Assembly (NCBI RefSeq): GCF_010730745.1
Contig: NZ_AP022615.1
Span: 3,658,001-3,722,000, forward strand
Reading direction: 5' to 3'
DNA: 64,000 nucleotides
DNA from: Mycobacterium heidelbergense
GTDB lineage: Bacteria > Actinomycetota > Actinomycetes > Mycobacteriales > Mycobacteriaceae
Below, piece by piece: positions 1-10,800 of the stretch. A program made the translations under genes and the position numbers. Each line of letters starts with the position of its first letter. Within the stretch, counting starts at the first letter, position 1. The notes beneath the pieces are model-generated. The model did no database searches, was not told the origin of the DNA, and saw nothing but the letters and a program-made list of their open reading frames with translations.

Positions 1-1
1 C

Positions 2-604
2 CAGCGGGACCGGCTGGATCAGCTGATCGCGGCCATCGACCGCGCCGCCGCCGGGAGCGCCGACGACCTCAACGAACACATCCTGCGCAGGCTGGCGACC
101 ACCCACCGCGACAGCATCGGCGTCATCGGGCGGCTCAGCGCCCCGCTGCCCGCGCCCGTCGCCGCGATGTATGCCGACCTGTTCGACGAGTGGGAGCTGC
201 CGGTTCCGGCCCTGTTCGGGCAGATGGTTTTGCCGCCCGCGGCCAGCACGCTGCTGGCGCAGCTCGCCGAGACGCCGGGACGCCAGGTGCTCTTCGACCG
301 ATTGCGCACGCTCGCCGGCGAAGTGGTTTCGTTGGGCGAAAACGAGTCGGCCGCAGGGGAACTCGCGCGCGACTGGATCGACGAGCAGCTGGCCGACCCG
401 TTGCCCGACGACGTGGTCGGCGCGCTGCGCGGCGTGCGGCCGCTGCTGGAGCACGAGCCGGTGATCGTGCAGGGATTCCGGGCCTGGGCCCAGTCGATCA
501 ACGCCGGGGCCGCTCACTTCCTCGACGAGATCGCCGTCCAGACCGCTCGCCGCCGTCTCGAGGCCGTGAGCGTCATCGTGCTTCCCGGCGATGCGCCAAC
601 GTGA
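2..604 (+). CDS. Probable MerR-type transcriptional regulator, C-terminal part (5' end outside window)
   Basis: An open frame runs from the window edge to a TGA at 602-604, so about 200 C-terminal residues are visible and the start is missing. The first visible residues, RDRLDQLIAAIDRA, resemble the dimerisation helix that follows the DNA-binding domain in MerR-family regulators. The rest is a mostly helical, acidic effector-type domain with no motif I can name. No DNA-binding domain is visible because it would lie upstream. The Tat-exported gene follows 60 bases downstream on the same strand. Another helical regulator family such as TetR is possible, so the family call is inference from one helix and from composition. 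Confidence 0.5.
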   Translation, partial: QRDRLDQLIAAIDRAAAGSADDLNEHILRRLATTHRDSIGVIGRLSAPLPAPVAAMYADLFDEWELPVPALFGQMVLPPAASTLLAQLAETPGRQVLFDRLRTLAGEVVSLGENESAAGELARDWIDEQLADPLPDDVVGALRGVRPLLEHEPVIVQGFRAWAQSINAGAAHFLDEIAVQTARRRLEAVSVIVLPGDAPT

Positions 605-664
605 CACAGATGTGACCAATGTGGCTAACGTGTCATTTGGGGTTTGTGTCGTACCCTGTGGCAT

Positions 665-1384
665 GTGTCGGTTTCGCGGCGTGACGTGCTCAAATTCGCC
701 GCCGCCACCCCGGGCCTGCTGGGCCTGGGCGTCGCGGCGGCGTCGTTGCGCGCGGCACCGGCATCGGCATCGCTCGGCACCCTGCTGGATTACGCCGCCG
801 GGGTGATCCCCGCCAGCCAGATCAGGGCCGCCGGGGCGGTGGGGTCGATCCGGTACGTGTCCGATCGCCGGCCAGGTGGCAACTGGATGCTGGGTAAGCC
901 GATCCAGGTCGCCGAGGCGCGTGACCTGGACAGCAACGGGCTGAAAATCGTGTCGTGTTACCAGTACGGCAAGGGCAACACCGCCGACTGGCTGGGCGGG
1001 GCCGGCGCGGGTCTGAAACACGCGCAGCGGGGGATGCAGCTGCACGCCGCCGCCGGGGGCCCGGCCAACGCCCCGATCTACGCCTCGATCGACGACGACC
1101 CGTCCTATGACCAGTACAAGCAGCAGGTAGCCCCCTACCTGCGGTCCTGGGAGTCGGTGATCGGACACCAGCGCACCGGCGTGTACGCCAACTCGAAAAC
1201 CATCGACTGGGCGCTGCACGACGGTCTGGGCTCCTACTTCTGGCAGCACAACTGGGGTTCGCCCAAGGGGTTCACCCATCCGGCCGCGAATCTCCACCAG
1301 GTTGAGATCGATAAGCGCAGCGTCGGTGGGGTCGGGGTGGACATCAACGAAATCCTCAAACCCCAATTCGGGCAGTGGGTCTGA
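665..1384 (+). CDS. Tat-exported DUF1906 (glycoside-hydrolase-like) protein, Rv2525c homologue
   Basis: The 239-residue product closely matches my recollection of M. tuberculosis Rv2525c. I chose the GTG at 665, giving MSVSRRDVLKFAA, rather than the in-frame ATG at 644. It puts a twin-arginine signal (SRRDVLKFA, then a hydrophobic stretch ending near ASA) at the N-terminus, as in the homologue. The mature part is a DUF1906 domain with a glycoside-hydrolase-like fold, carrying conserved acidic residues in YASIDDDPSY and the VGVDINEIL tail. It acts outside the cytoplasmic membrane, and a role in cell-envelope homeostasis has been proposed for the family. It sits directly upstream of fas, the conserved arrangement. 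Catalytic activity has not been clearly established for the family. Confidence 0.88.
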   Translation: MSVSRRDVLKFAAATPGLLGLGVAAASLRAAPASASLGTLLDYAAGVIPASQIRAAGAVGSIRYVSDRRPGGNWMLGKPIQVAEARDLDSNGLKIVSCYQYGKGNTADWLGGAGAGLKHAQRGMQLHAAAGGPANAPIYASIDDDPSYDQYKQQVAPYLRSWESVIGHQRTGVYANSKTIDWALHDGLGSYFWQHNWGSPKGFTHPAANLHQVEIDKRSVGGVGVDINEILKPQFGQWV

Positions 1385-1884
1385 GCGCGCTACCGCCGAC
1401 AGCTCCAGCAAACACTCGTTCGCTCGTTTCCCGCCGCCGCGGACGCGGGTGGCCGCCGGCCGACGCGGCGCCGGCCGTTCACACACAACCCAATTTTCTT
1501 AACATAACGATTGCGTAACAATACTGCCTTGATCAGCGCAGTTATGGCTACTCGACCGTAACCACCTGCATGCAGGAGGTTTGTTCGCCACGACGGTGTC
1601 GCCAGTTAAACCCGGTGTTACCCACGACACGGTTACCCATGCGTAGAACTCGCCAGTAACCGATCGGCACGCAGAAAAGGCATTGATCCTTATGACACCC
1701 TTATTAGAGCCGATGCAGTCCGCCGCGCCGCCCGATCCCCGGGCGACGGCCCACCGACAACACACCGGTCAGCCGTTTTAACTGCGATTCGACGTGGAAT
1801 CGACTGAGACCGACCAGGCTCCCGCCTGCCGGTGGTGCTGACGAACGAACCGAGACGTAAAGAAGCATAGGGGGATACAGCAAG
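1385..1884 (+). promoter_or_regulatory. fas upstream regulatory region
   Basis: These 500 bases between the Rv2525c homologue and fas hold no convincing gene. The stretch 1490-1560 is much more AT-rich than its surroundings and contains AACATAACGATTGCGTAAC, a plausible promoter or operator core. A perfect 12-bp palindrome, CCTGCATGCAGG, lies at 1565-1576, and several GTTA/TAAC half-sites follow to about 1665. FasR is the known activator of fas-acpS in mycobacteria and binds inverted repeats in this region. Assigning any of these sites to FasR is inference. Confidence 0.5.
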
Positions 1885-4800
1885 GTGACGATCCACGAGC
1901 ACGACCGTGTGTCCGCTGACCGCGACGGGAATAGCCCCCACACCACCCATGCTCTGGTCGACCGCCTGACGGCAGGAGAGCCGTACGCCATCGCATTCGG
2001 CGGCCAGGGCAGCGCCTGGCTGGAGACCCTCGAGGAGCTGGTGTCGTCGGCCGGGATCGAATCCGACCTGGCGACCCTGGTCGGTGAGGCGGAGCTGCTG
2101 CTCGAACCGGTGGAAAAAGAGCTGGTCGTGGTTCGTCCGATCGGTTTCGAGCCGCTGCGCTGGGTGCGCGCGCTGGCGGCCGAAGACCCGGTCCCCGCGG
2201 ACAAGCACCTGACGTCGGCCGCGGTGTCGATGCCCGGCGTGCTGCTCACCCAGATCGCGGCCGGGCGCACCCTCGCGCGGCAGGGCATGGACTGGAGCGC
2301 GACGCCGCCGGTGGCCGTCGCCGGGCATTCCCAGGGCGTGCTGGCGGTCGAGGCGTTCAAGGCCTTGCAGGACGGGGCCGACCGCGACGTCGAACTGCTG
2401 GCCCTGGCCCAGCTGATCGGCGCGGCCGGGACGCTGGTGGCCCGTCGGCGCGGCATCTCGGTGCTGGGCGACCGCCCGCCGATGGTGTCGGTGACCAACG
2501 CCGACCCCGAGCGCATCCGCCGGCTGCTCGACGAGTTCGCGCAGGACGTGCGCACCGTCCTGCCGCCGGTGCTGTCCATCCGCAACGGCCGGCGGTCGGT
2601 GGTCATCACCGGCACGCCCGAGCAGCTCTCGCGCTTCGAGCTGTATTGCCGGCAGATCTCGGAGGCCGAAGAGGCCGACCGCAAGGGCAAGGTCCGCGGC
2701 GGCGACGTCTTCGCCCCGGTCTTCGACCCCGTGCAGGTGGAGGTGGGCTTCCACACCCCACGGCTGGCCGACGGCATCGACATCGTCGCGGGCTGGGCCG
2801 AGAAGGTCGGCCTCGACGTCGCGCTGGCCCGCAAGCTCACCGAGGCCATCTTGGTGGAGGGCGTCGACTGGGTGGACGAGATCACCCGGGTGCACGCCGC
2901 CGGAGCCCGGTGGATCCTCGATCTGGGCCCCGGGGACATCCTGACCCGGCTGACCGCGCCGGTGATCCGCGGCCTCGGCGTCGGCATCGTGCCCGCGGCG
3001 ACCCGCGGCGGGCAGCGCAACCTCTTCACCGTCGGGGCCGTTCCCGAGGTGGCCAGGGCCTGGTCGACCTACGCGCCGACCGCGGTTCGCCTCCCCGACG
3101 GCAGGGTGAAGCTGTCGACGAAGTTCACCCGGCTGACCGGACGGTCGCCGATCCTGCTCGCGGGCATGACCCCCACCACCGTCGACGCCAAGATCGTCGC
3201 CGCCGCGGCCAACGCCGGGCACTGGGCCGAGCTGGCCGGCGGCGGGCAGGTCACCGAGGAGATCTTCGCCGACCGCGTCGAGGAGCTGTCCGGCCTGCTC
3301 GAGCCCGGCCGCACCTACCAGTTCAACGCGCTGTTCCTCGACCCCTACCTGTGGAAGCTGCAGGTCGGGGGCAAGCGGCTGGTGCAGAAGGCCCGTCAGG
3401 CCGGCGCGGCGATCGACGGCCTGGTGATCAGCGCCGGGATCCCGGACCTCGAGGAGGCCGTGGAGCTGATCCACGAGCTGGGCGAGGTCGGCATCAGCCA
3501 CGTGGTGTTCAAGCCGGGCACCGTCGAGCAGATCCGCTCGGTCATCCGCATCGCGACCGAGGTGCCCACCAAGCCGGTGATCATGCACATCGAGGGCGGG
3601 CGTGCCGGCGGCCACCACTCCTGGGAGGACCTCGACGACCTGTTGCTGGCGACCTACTCGGAGCTGCGGTCGCGTTCCAACATCACCGTCTGCGTCGGCG
3701 GCGGCATCGGCACGCCCGAGCGGGCGGCCGAATACCTGTCCGGGCGCTGGGCCGAGTCCTACGGCTTCCCGCTGATGCCGATCGACGGCATCCTGGTCGG
3801 CACCGCGGCGATGGCGACGCTCGAGTCCACCACCTCGCCGTCGGTCAAGCGGATGCTGGTCGAAACACACGGCACCGACCAGTGGATCAGCGCCGGAAAA
3901 GCCCAGGGCGGCATGGCTTCCAGCCGCAGCCAGCTCGGCGCGGACATCCACGAGATCGACAACTCCGCCTCGCGGTGCGGCCGGCTGCTCGACGAGGTCG
4001 CCGGTGACGCCGAGGCGGTCGCCGAGCGCCGCGACGAGATCATCGCGGCGATGGCCAACACCGCCAAGCCGTACTTCGGCGACGTGACGGAGATGACCTA
4101 CCTGCAGTGGCTGCGGCGCTACGTCGAGCTGACCATCGGCGACGGCGACTCGACCGCCGACACCGCCTCACCGGGCAGCCCATGGCTGGCCGACACGTGG
4201 CGCGACCGGTTCCAGCAGATGCTGCAGCGGGCCGAAGCGCGGTTAAACACAAGCGATTTCGGCCCGATCGAGACGCTGTTCGCCTCCGACGAGGCCCTGC
4301 TGGAGCGGCCCGACGAGGCGATCGCCACGCTGCTGGCGCACTACCCCGACGCCGAATCCGTGCAGCTGCACCCGGCCGATGTCCCCTTCTTCGTCACGCT
4401 GTGCAAGACGCTGGGCAAGCCGGTCAACTTCGTGCCCGTCATCGACAAGGACGTGCGGCGCTGGTGGCGCAGCGACTCGCTGTGGCAGGCGCACGACGCC
4501 CGCTACGACGCCGACCAGGTGTGCATCATTCCGGGCACCGCGGCCGTGGCCGGCATCACCCGGATGGACGAGCCGGTCGGCGAGCTGCTGGACCGCTTCG
4601 AGCAGGCCGCCATCGACGAGGTGCTGTCGTCCGCCGGGCAGCCCCGAGCCGTCACGTCGCGCCGGCTGGGGCGCCCCGACGTGACCGGGCCGCTGGCCGT
4701 CGTGCTCGACGCCCCCGACGTGCAGTGGGCCGGGCGCACCACGACCAACCCGGTGCATCGCATCGCCGGCCCGGCCGACTGGCAGGTCAACGAAAACCGC

Positions 4801-7800
4801 AGTGCCACACACTCTTCCACCGGCGCCCGGCTGCAGGTGGATTCGGACGAGCGGGTCGTGCTCAGCGTGCCGGTCTCGGGCACCTGGGTCGACATCCCAT
4901 TCACGTTGCCCGCCAACACCGTTGACGGCGGCACCCCGGTGGTCTCCATCGAGGACGCCGCCACCGCCATGCGCGCCGTCCTGGCGATCGCCGCCGGTGT
5001 GGACGGGCCGGAATTCTTGCCCGCCGTCACCGACGGGACGGCCACCGTGACGGTGGACTGGGATCCGGAGCGGGTCGCCGATCACACCGGCGTCACCGCC
5101 ACCTTCGGCGAGCCGCTGGCGCCCAGCCTCACCACCGTGCCCGACGCGCTCGTCGGCCCTTGCTGGCCCGCCGTTTTCGCGGCGATCGGCTCGGCGGTCA
5201 CCGACGCCGGCGTCCCGGTGGTCGAGGGCCTGCTCAGCCTGGTGCACCTCGACCACGCCGCCCGCGTGGTCGGCCAGCTTCCGGCGGTGCCGGCCCAACT
5301 GACGGTGGCCGCAACGGCTTCGCGGGCCATCGACACGGACCTGGGCCGCGTCGTCCCCGTCTCGGTGACGATTGTGGACGCCGACGGCACCGTGATCGCG
5401 GTCCTCGAGGAGCGTTTCGCGATCCTTGGACGCATCGGTGCCGCCGAGCTGACCGACCCGGTCCGGGCCGGCGGCGCGGTATCCGAGAACGCCACCGACA
5501 CCCCGCGCCGGCGCCGCCGCGACGTCACGCTGGCCGCGCCGGTCGACATGCGCCCGTTCGCGGTGGTGTCCGGCGACCACAATCCCATCCACACCGACCG
5601 GGCGGCCGCGCTGTTGGCGGGCCTGGAATCGCCGATCGTGCACGGCATGTGGCTGTCGGCCGCGGCGCAGCACGCGGTGACCGCCACCGACGGTCAGGCC
5701 CGCCCGCCCGCCCGGCTGGTCGGCTGGACCGCACGATTCCTGGGCATGGTGCGGCCCGGCGACGAGGTCGACTTCCGGGTGGATCGCGTCGGAATCGACC
5801 AGGGCGCAGAGGTTTTGGACGTGGCCGCCCGCGTCGGATCGGATCTGGTGATGTCGGCCACCGCGCGGCTGGCCGCCCCCAAGACGGTCTACGCGTTCCC
5901 CGGCCAGGGCATCCAGCACAAGGGCATGGGCATGGAGGTCCGGGCCCGGTCCAAGGCGGCCCGCAAGGTGTGGGACGCCGCGGACAAGTTCACCCGCGAC
6001 ACGCTGGGCTTCTCGGTGCTGCACGTGGTGCGCGACAACCCGACCAGCATCATCGCCAGCGGTGTGCACTACCACCACCCCGACGGCGTGCTGTACCTCA
6101 CGCAGTTCACCCAGGTCGCGATGGCGACCGTGGCCGCCGCGCAGGTCGCCGAGATGCGCGAGCAGGGCGCCTTCGTCGAGGACGCCATCGCGTGCGGCCA
6201 CTCGGTCGGCGAGTACACCGCCCTGGCCTGCGTGACGGGCATCTACGAGCTGGAAGCCTTGCTGGAGATGGTGTTTCACCGCGGCTCGAAGATGCACGAC
6301 ATCGTGCCGCGCGACGAGCTGGGCCGCTCCAACTACCGGTTGGCGGCGATCCGGCCCTCGCAGATCGACCTCCCCGACGACGAGGTCCCGGCCTTCGTTG
6401 CCGGAATCGCCGAGAGCACCGGTGAGTTTCTCGAGATCGTGAACTTCAACCTGCGCGGCTCGCAGTACGCGATCGCCGGCACGGTGCGCGGCCTGGAGGC
6501 GCTGGAGGCCGAGGTGGAGCGCCGCCGCGAGATCACCGGTGGCCGACGCTCGTTCATCCTGGTGCCGGGCATCGACGTGCCGTTCCACTCGCGGGTGTTG
6601 CGGGTCGGCGTGGCCGACTTCCGCCGGTCGCTGGAGCGGGTCATGCCGCGCGAGAAGGATCCCGAGCTGATCATCGGGCGCTACATTCCCAACCTGGTGC
6701 CGCGGCCGTTCACGCTGGATCGCGACTTCATCCAGGAGATCCGGGATCTGGTGCCCGCCGAGCCGCTCGACGAGATCCTCGCCGACTACGACACCTGGCG
6801 TCGCGACCGGCCGCGCGAGATGGCCCGCAAGGTCTTCATCGAACTGCTGGCGTGGCAGTTCGCCAGCCCGGTGCGCTGGATCGAGACCCAGGATCTGTTG
6901 TTCATCGAGGAGGCCGCCGGCGGCCTGGGCGTGGAGCGGTTCGTCGAGATCGGCGTCAAGTCCGCGCCGACCGTCGCCGGACTGGCCACCAACACCCTCA
7001 AACTGCCCGAATATGCCCACAGCACAGTGGAAGTGCTCAACGCCGAGCGCGACGCCGCCGTGCTGTTCGCCACCGACACCGACCCGGAGCCGGAGCCGGA
7101 GGACGAAGAGGCACCCGGGGAGTCGGAAGCGGTCGCCGGAGCGCCAGAAGCCGCCGCGCCGGCGCCGGCGCCTGCCGCGCCGTCCACTGGCCCCCGCCCC
7201 GACGACCTGACCTTCGACGCCGCCGACGCCACCGTGGCGCTGATCGCGCTGTCGGCCAAGATGCGCGTCGACCAGATCGAGGAGCTGGACTCCATCGAGT
7301 CGATCACCGACGGCGCGTCGTCGCGACGCAACCAGCTGCTGGTGGACCTGGGCTCCGAGCTGAACCTGGGTGCCATCGACGGCGCCGCCGAGGCCGACCT
7401 GGCCGGGCTGCGCTCCCAGGTGACCAAGCTGGCACGCACCTACAAGCCTTACGGCCCAGTGCTTTCCGACGCGATCAACGATCAGCTGCGGACCATTCTG
7501 GGACCGTCGGGCAAGCGGCCCGGCGCCATCGCCGAGCGGGTCAAGAAGACCTGGGAGCTCGGCGACGGTTGGGCCAAGCACGTCACGGTCGAGGTCGCGC
7601 TGGGGACCCGCGAGGGCACCAGCGTTCGCGGGGGCGCGATGGGCCACCTGCACGAGGGCGCGCTGGCCGATGCCGCGTCCGTCGACAAGGTCATCGACGC
7701 CGCCGTCGCTTCCGTCGCCGCGCGGCGCGGCATTTCGGTGGCGCTGCCGTCGGCGGGCGGCGGCGGTGGCGGCGCGACCATCGACGCCGCGGCGCTCTCC

Positions 7801-10800
7801 GAATTCACCGACCAGATCACCGGCCGCGACGGCGTACTGGCTTCGGCGGCCCGCCTGGTGCTGGGCCAGCTGGGCCTCGACGATTCGGTCGGCGTGTCGG
7901 CCGGTTTGGCTAAGGCCACCGACGCCGAGCTCATCGACCTGGTCACCGCCGAATTGGGCGCGGACTGGCCACGTTTGGTGGCACCGGTGTTCGACGCGAA
8001 GAAGGCCGTCGTGTTCGACGACCGGTGGGCCAGCGCCCGCGAAGACCTGGTCAGGCTCTGGCTGACCGACGAGGGCGACATCGACGCCCAGTGGTCGACC
8101 CTGTCGGAAAGGTTCGAGGGCGCCGGCCACGTCGTCGCCACCCAGGCCACCTGGTGGCAGGGCAAGTCGCTGGCCGCGGGCCGGCAGATCCACGCATCGC
8201 TGTACGGCCGCATCGCCGCGGGGGCCGAGAATCCGGACCCGGGCCCCTACAGCGGCGAAGTCGCCGTGGTGACAGGCGCTTCGAAGGGTTCGATCGCGGC
8301 GTCGGTGGTCGCGCGGCTGCTCGACGGCGGCGCCACCGTCATCGCGACGACGTCCAGGCTCGACGAGGAGCGGCTGGCGTTCTACCGCGGGCTGTATCGC
8401 GACCACGCCCGCTTCGGCGCCGCGCTGTGGGTGGTGGCGGCGAACATGGCGTCCTACTCCGACATCGACGCCCTGGTCGAGTGGGTCGGCACCGAGCAGA
8501 CCGAAAGCCTTGGGCCGCAGTCGATTCACATCAAGGACGCGCAGACCCCGACGCTGCTGTTCCCGTTCGCGGCACCGCGCGTCGTCGGGGACCTGTCCGA
8601 GGCCGGCTCGCGGGCCGAGATGGAGATGAAGGTCCTGCTGTGGGCCGTGCAGCGGTTGATCGGCGGCCTGTCGAAGATCGGCGCCGAGCGCGACATCGCG
8701 TCGCGGCTGCACGTGGTCCTGCCGGGTTCGCCCAACCGCGGAATGTTCGGCGGCGACGGCGCCTACGGCGAGGCGAAGTCGGCCCTGGACGCCGTGGTGA
8801 GCCGCTGGCACGCCGAGTCTTCGTGGGCGGCGCGAGTCAGCTTGGCGCACGCGCTGATCGGCTGGACCCGGGGCACCGGGCTGATGGGCCACAACGACGC
8901 CATCGTCAGCGGCGTCGAGGAGGCCGGCGTCACCACCTACTCGACCGACGAGATGGCGGCGATGCTGCTGGACCTGTGCGACGTCGAGTCCAAGGTGGCC
9001 GCGGCCGGCGCGCCGATCAAGGCGGACCTGACCGGCGGGCTCGCCGACGCGAACCTCGACATGGCCGAGCTGGCCGCCAAGGCGCGCGAGCAGGCCACGT
9101 CGGCATTGGACGACGACGCTGAAGCCCCCGGGACCGCGGGCACCATCGCGGCGCTGCCGTCCCCGCCGCGCGGGTACACCCCCGCGCCGCCCCCCGAATG
9201 GGCCGACCTCGACGTCGACCCGGCGGATCTGGTGGTGATCGTCGGCGGCGCCGAAATCGGCCCGTACGGCTCGTCGCGGACCCGGTTCGAGATGGAGGTC
9301 GACAACGAACTGTCGGCGGCCGGCGTCCTGGAGCTGGCCTGGACCACCGGGCTGATCCGCTGGGAAGACGACCCCCAACCCGGTTGGTACGACACCGAAT
9401 CCGGCGACCTGGTCGACGAGGCCGAGCTGGTCGAGCGCTACCACGACACCGTGGTCCAGCGCTGCGGCATTCGCGAGTTCGTCGACGACGGCGCCATCGA
9501 CCCCGACCACGCCTCACCGCTCTTGGTGTCGGTGTTCCTGGACAAGGACTTCGCCTTCGTGGTGTCGTCGGAAGCCGACGCCCGCGCCTTCGTCGAGTTC
9601 GACCCGGAGCACACGGTCATCCGGCCGGTGCCCGACTCGAGCGACTGGCAGGTCATCCGCAAGGCGGGCACCGAGATTCGGGTGCCGCGAAAGACCAAGC
9701 TGTCGCGCGTCGTGGGCGGCCAGGTTCCGACCGGGTTCGACCCGACGGTGTGGGGAATCAGCGCCGACATGGCGAGTTCCATTGACCGGCTGGCGGTGTG
9801 GAACATCGTGGCGACCGTCGACGCGTTCCTGACGGCCGGCTTCAGCCCGGCCGAGGTGATGCGCTACGTGCACCCGAGCATGGTGGCCAACACCATGGGC
9901 ACCGGCATGGGTGGCGGCACGTCGATGCAGACGATGTACCACGGAAACCTGTTGGGCCGTAACAAGCCGAACGACATCTTCCAGGAAGTGCTGCCGAATA
10001 TCGTTGCCGCGCATGTGGTTCAGTCCTACATCGGCAGCTACGGCGCCATGATCCACCCGGTTGCCGCGTGCGCGACGGCCGCGGTGTCGGTCGAGGAGGG
10101 CGTCGACAAGATCCGGCTGGGCAAGGCCGAGCTGGTGGTCGCCGGTGGCATCGACGACCTCACGCTCGAGGGCATCATCGGCTTCGGCGACATGGCCGCC
10201 ACCGCCGACACCGGCATGATGCGCGGCCGCGGCATCGAGGACTCGAAGTTCTCCCGGCCCAACGACCGGCGCCGGCTGGGCTTCGTCGAGGCCCAGGGCG
10301 GCGGCACCGTCCTGCTGGCCCGCGGCGACCTGGCGCTCAAGATGGGCCTGCCGGTGCTCGCGGTGGTGGCCTTCGCCCAGTCCTTCGGCGACGGTGTGCA
10401 CACCTCGATCCCGGCCCCGGGGCTGGGTGCGCTGGGCGCGGGCCGCGGCGGCAAGGATTCGCCGCTGGCGCGCGCGCTGGCCAAGCTGGGCGTGGGCGCC
10501 GACGACGTCGCGGTGATCTCCAAGCATGACACGTCGACGTTGGCCAACGATCCCAACGAGACCGAGCTGCACGAAAGATTGGCGGTCGCACTCGGTCGTT
10601 CAGTGGGGGCCCCGCTGTTCGTGGTGTCGCAGAAGAGCCTCACCGGCCACGCCAAGGGCGGCGCGGCGGTCTTCCAGATGATGGGGCTGTGCCAGATGCT
10701 GCGCGACGGCGTGATCCCGCCGAACCGCAGCTTGGATTGCGTCGACGACGAGCTGGCGGGTTCCGCCCACTTCGTCTGGGTGCGCGAGACGCTGCGCCTC

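Noticed and set aside
1690..3951. A 753-codon minus-strand frame over the fas start
   Set aside because: Antisense shadow of the fas codons with biased composition and no domain.
4243..9510. A 1,755-codon open frame on the minus strand inside fas
   Set aside because: It is antisense to FAS-I, low-complexity (Arg, Gly, Gln, His-rich) and explained by high-GC codon bias leaving the opposite frame open.
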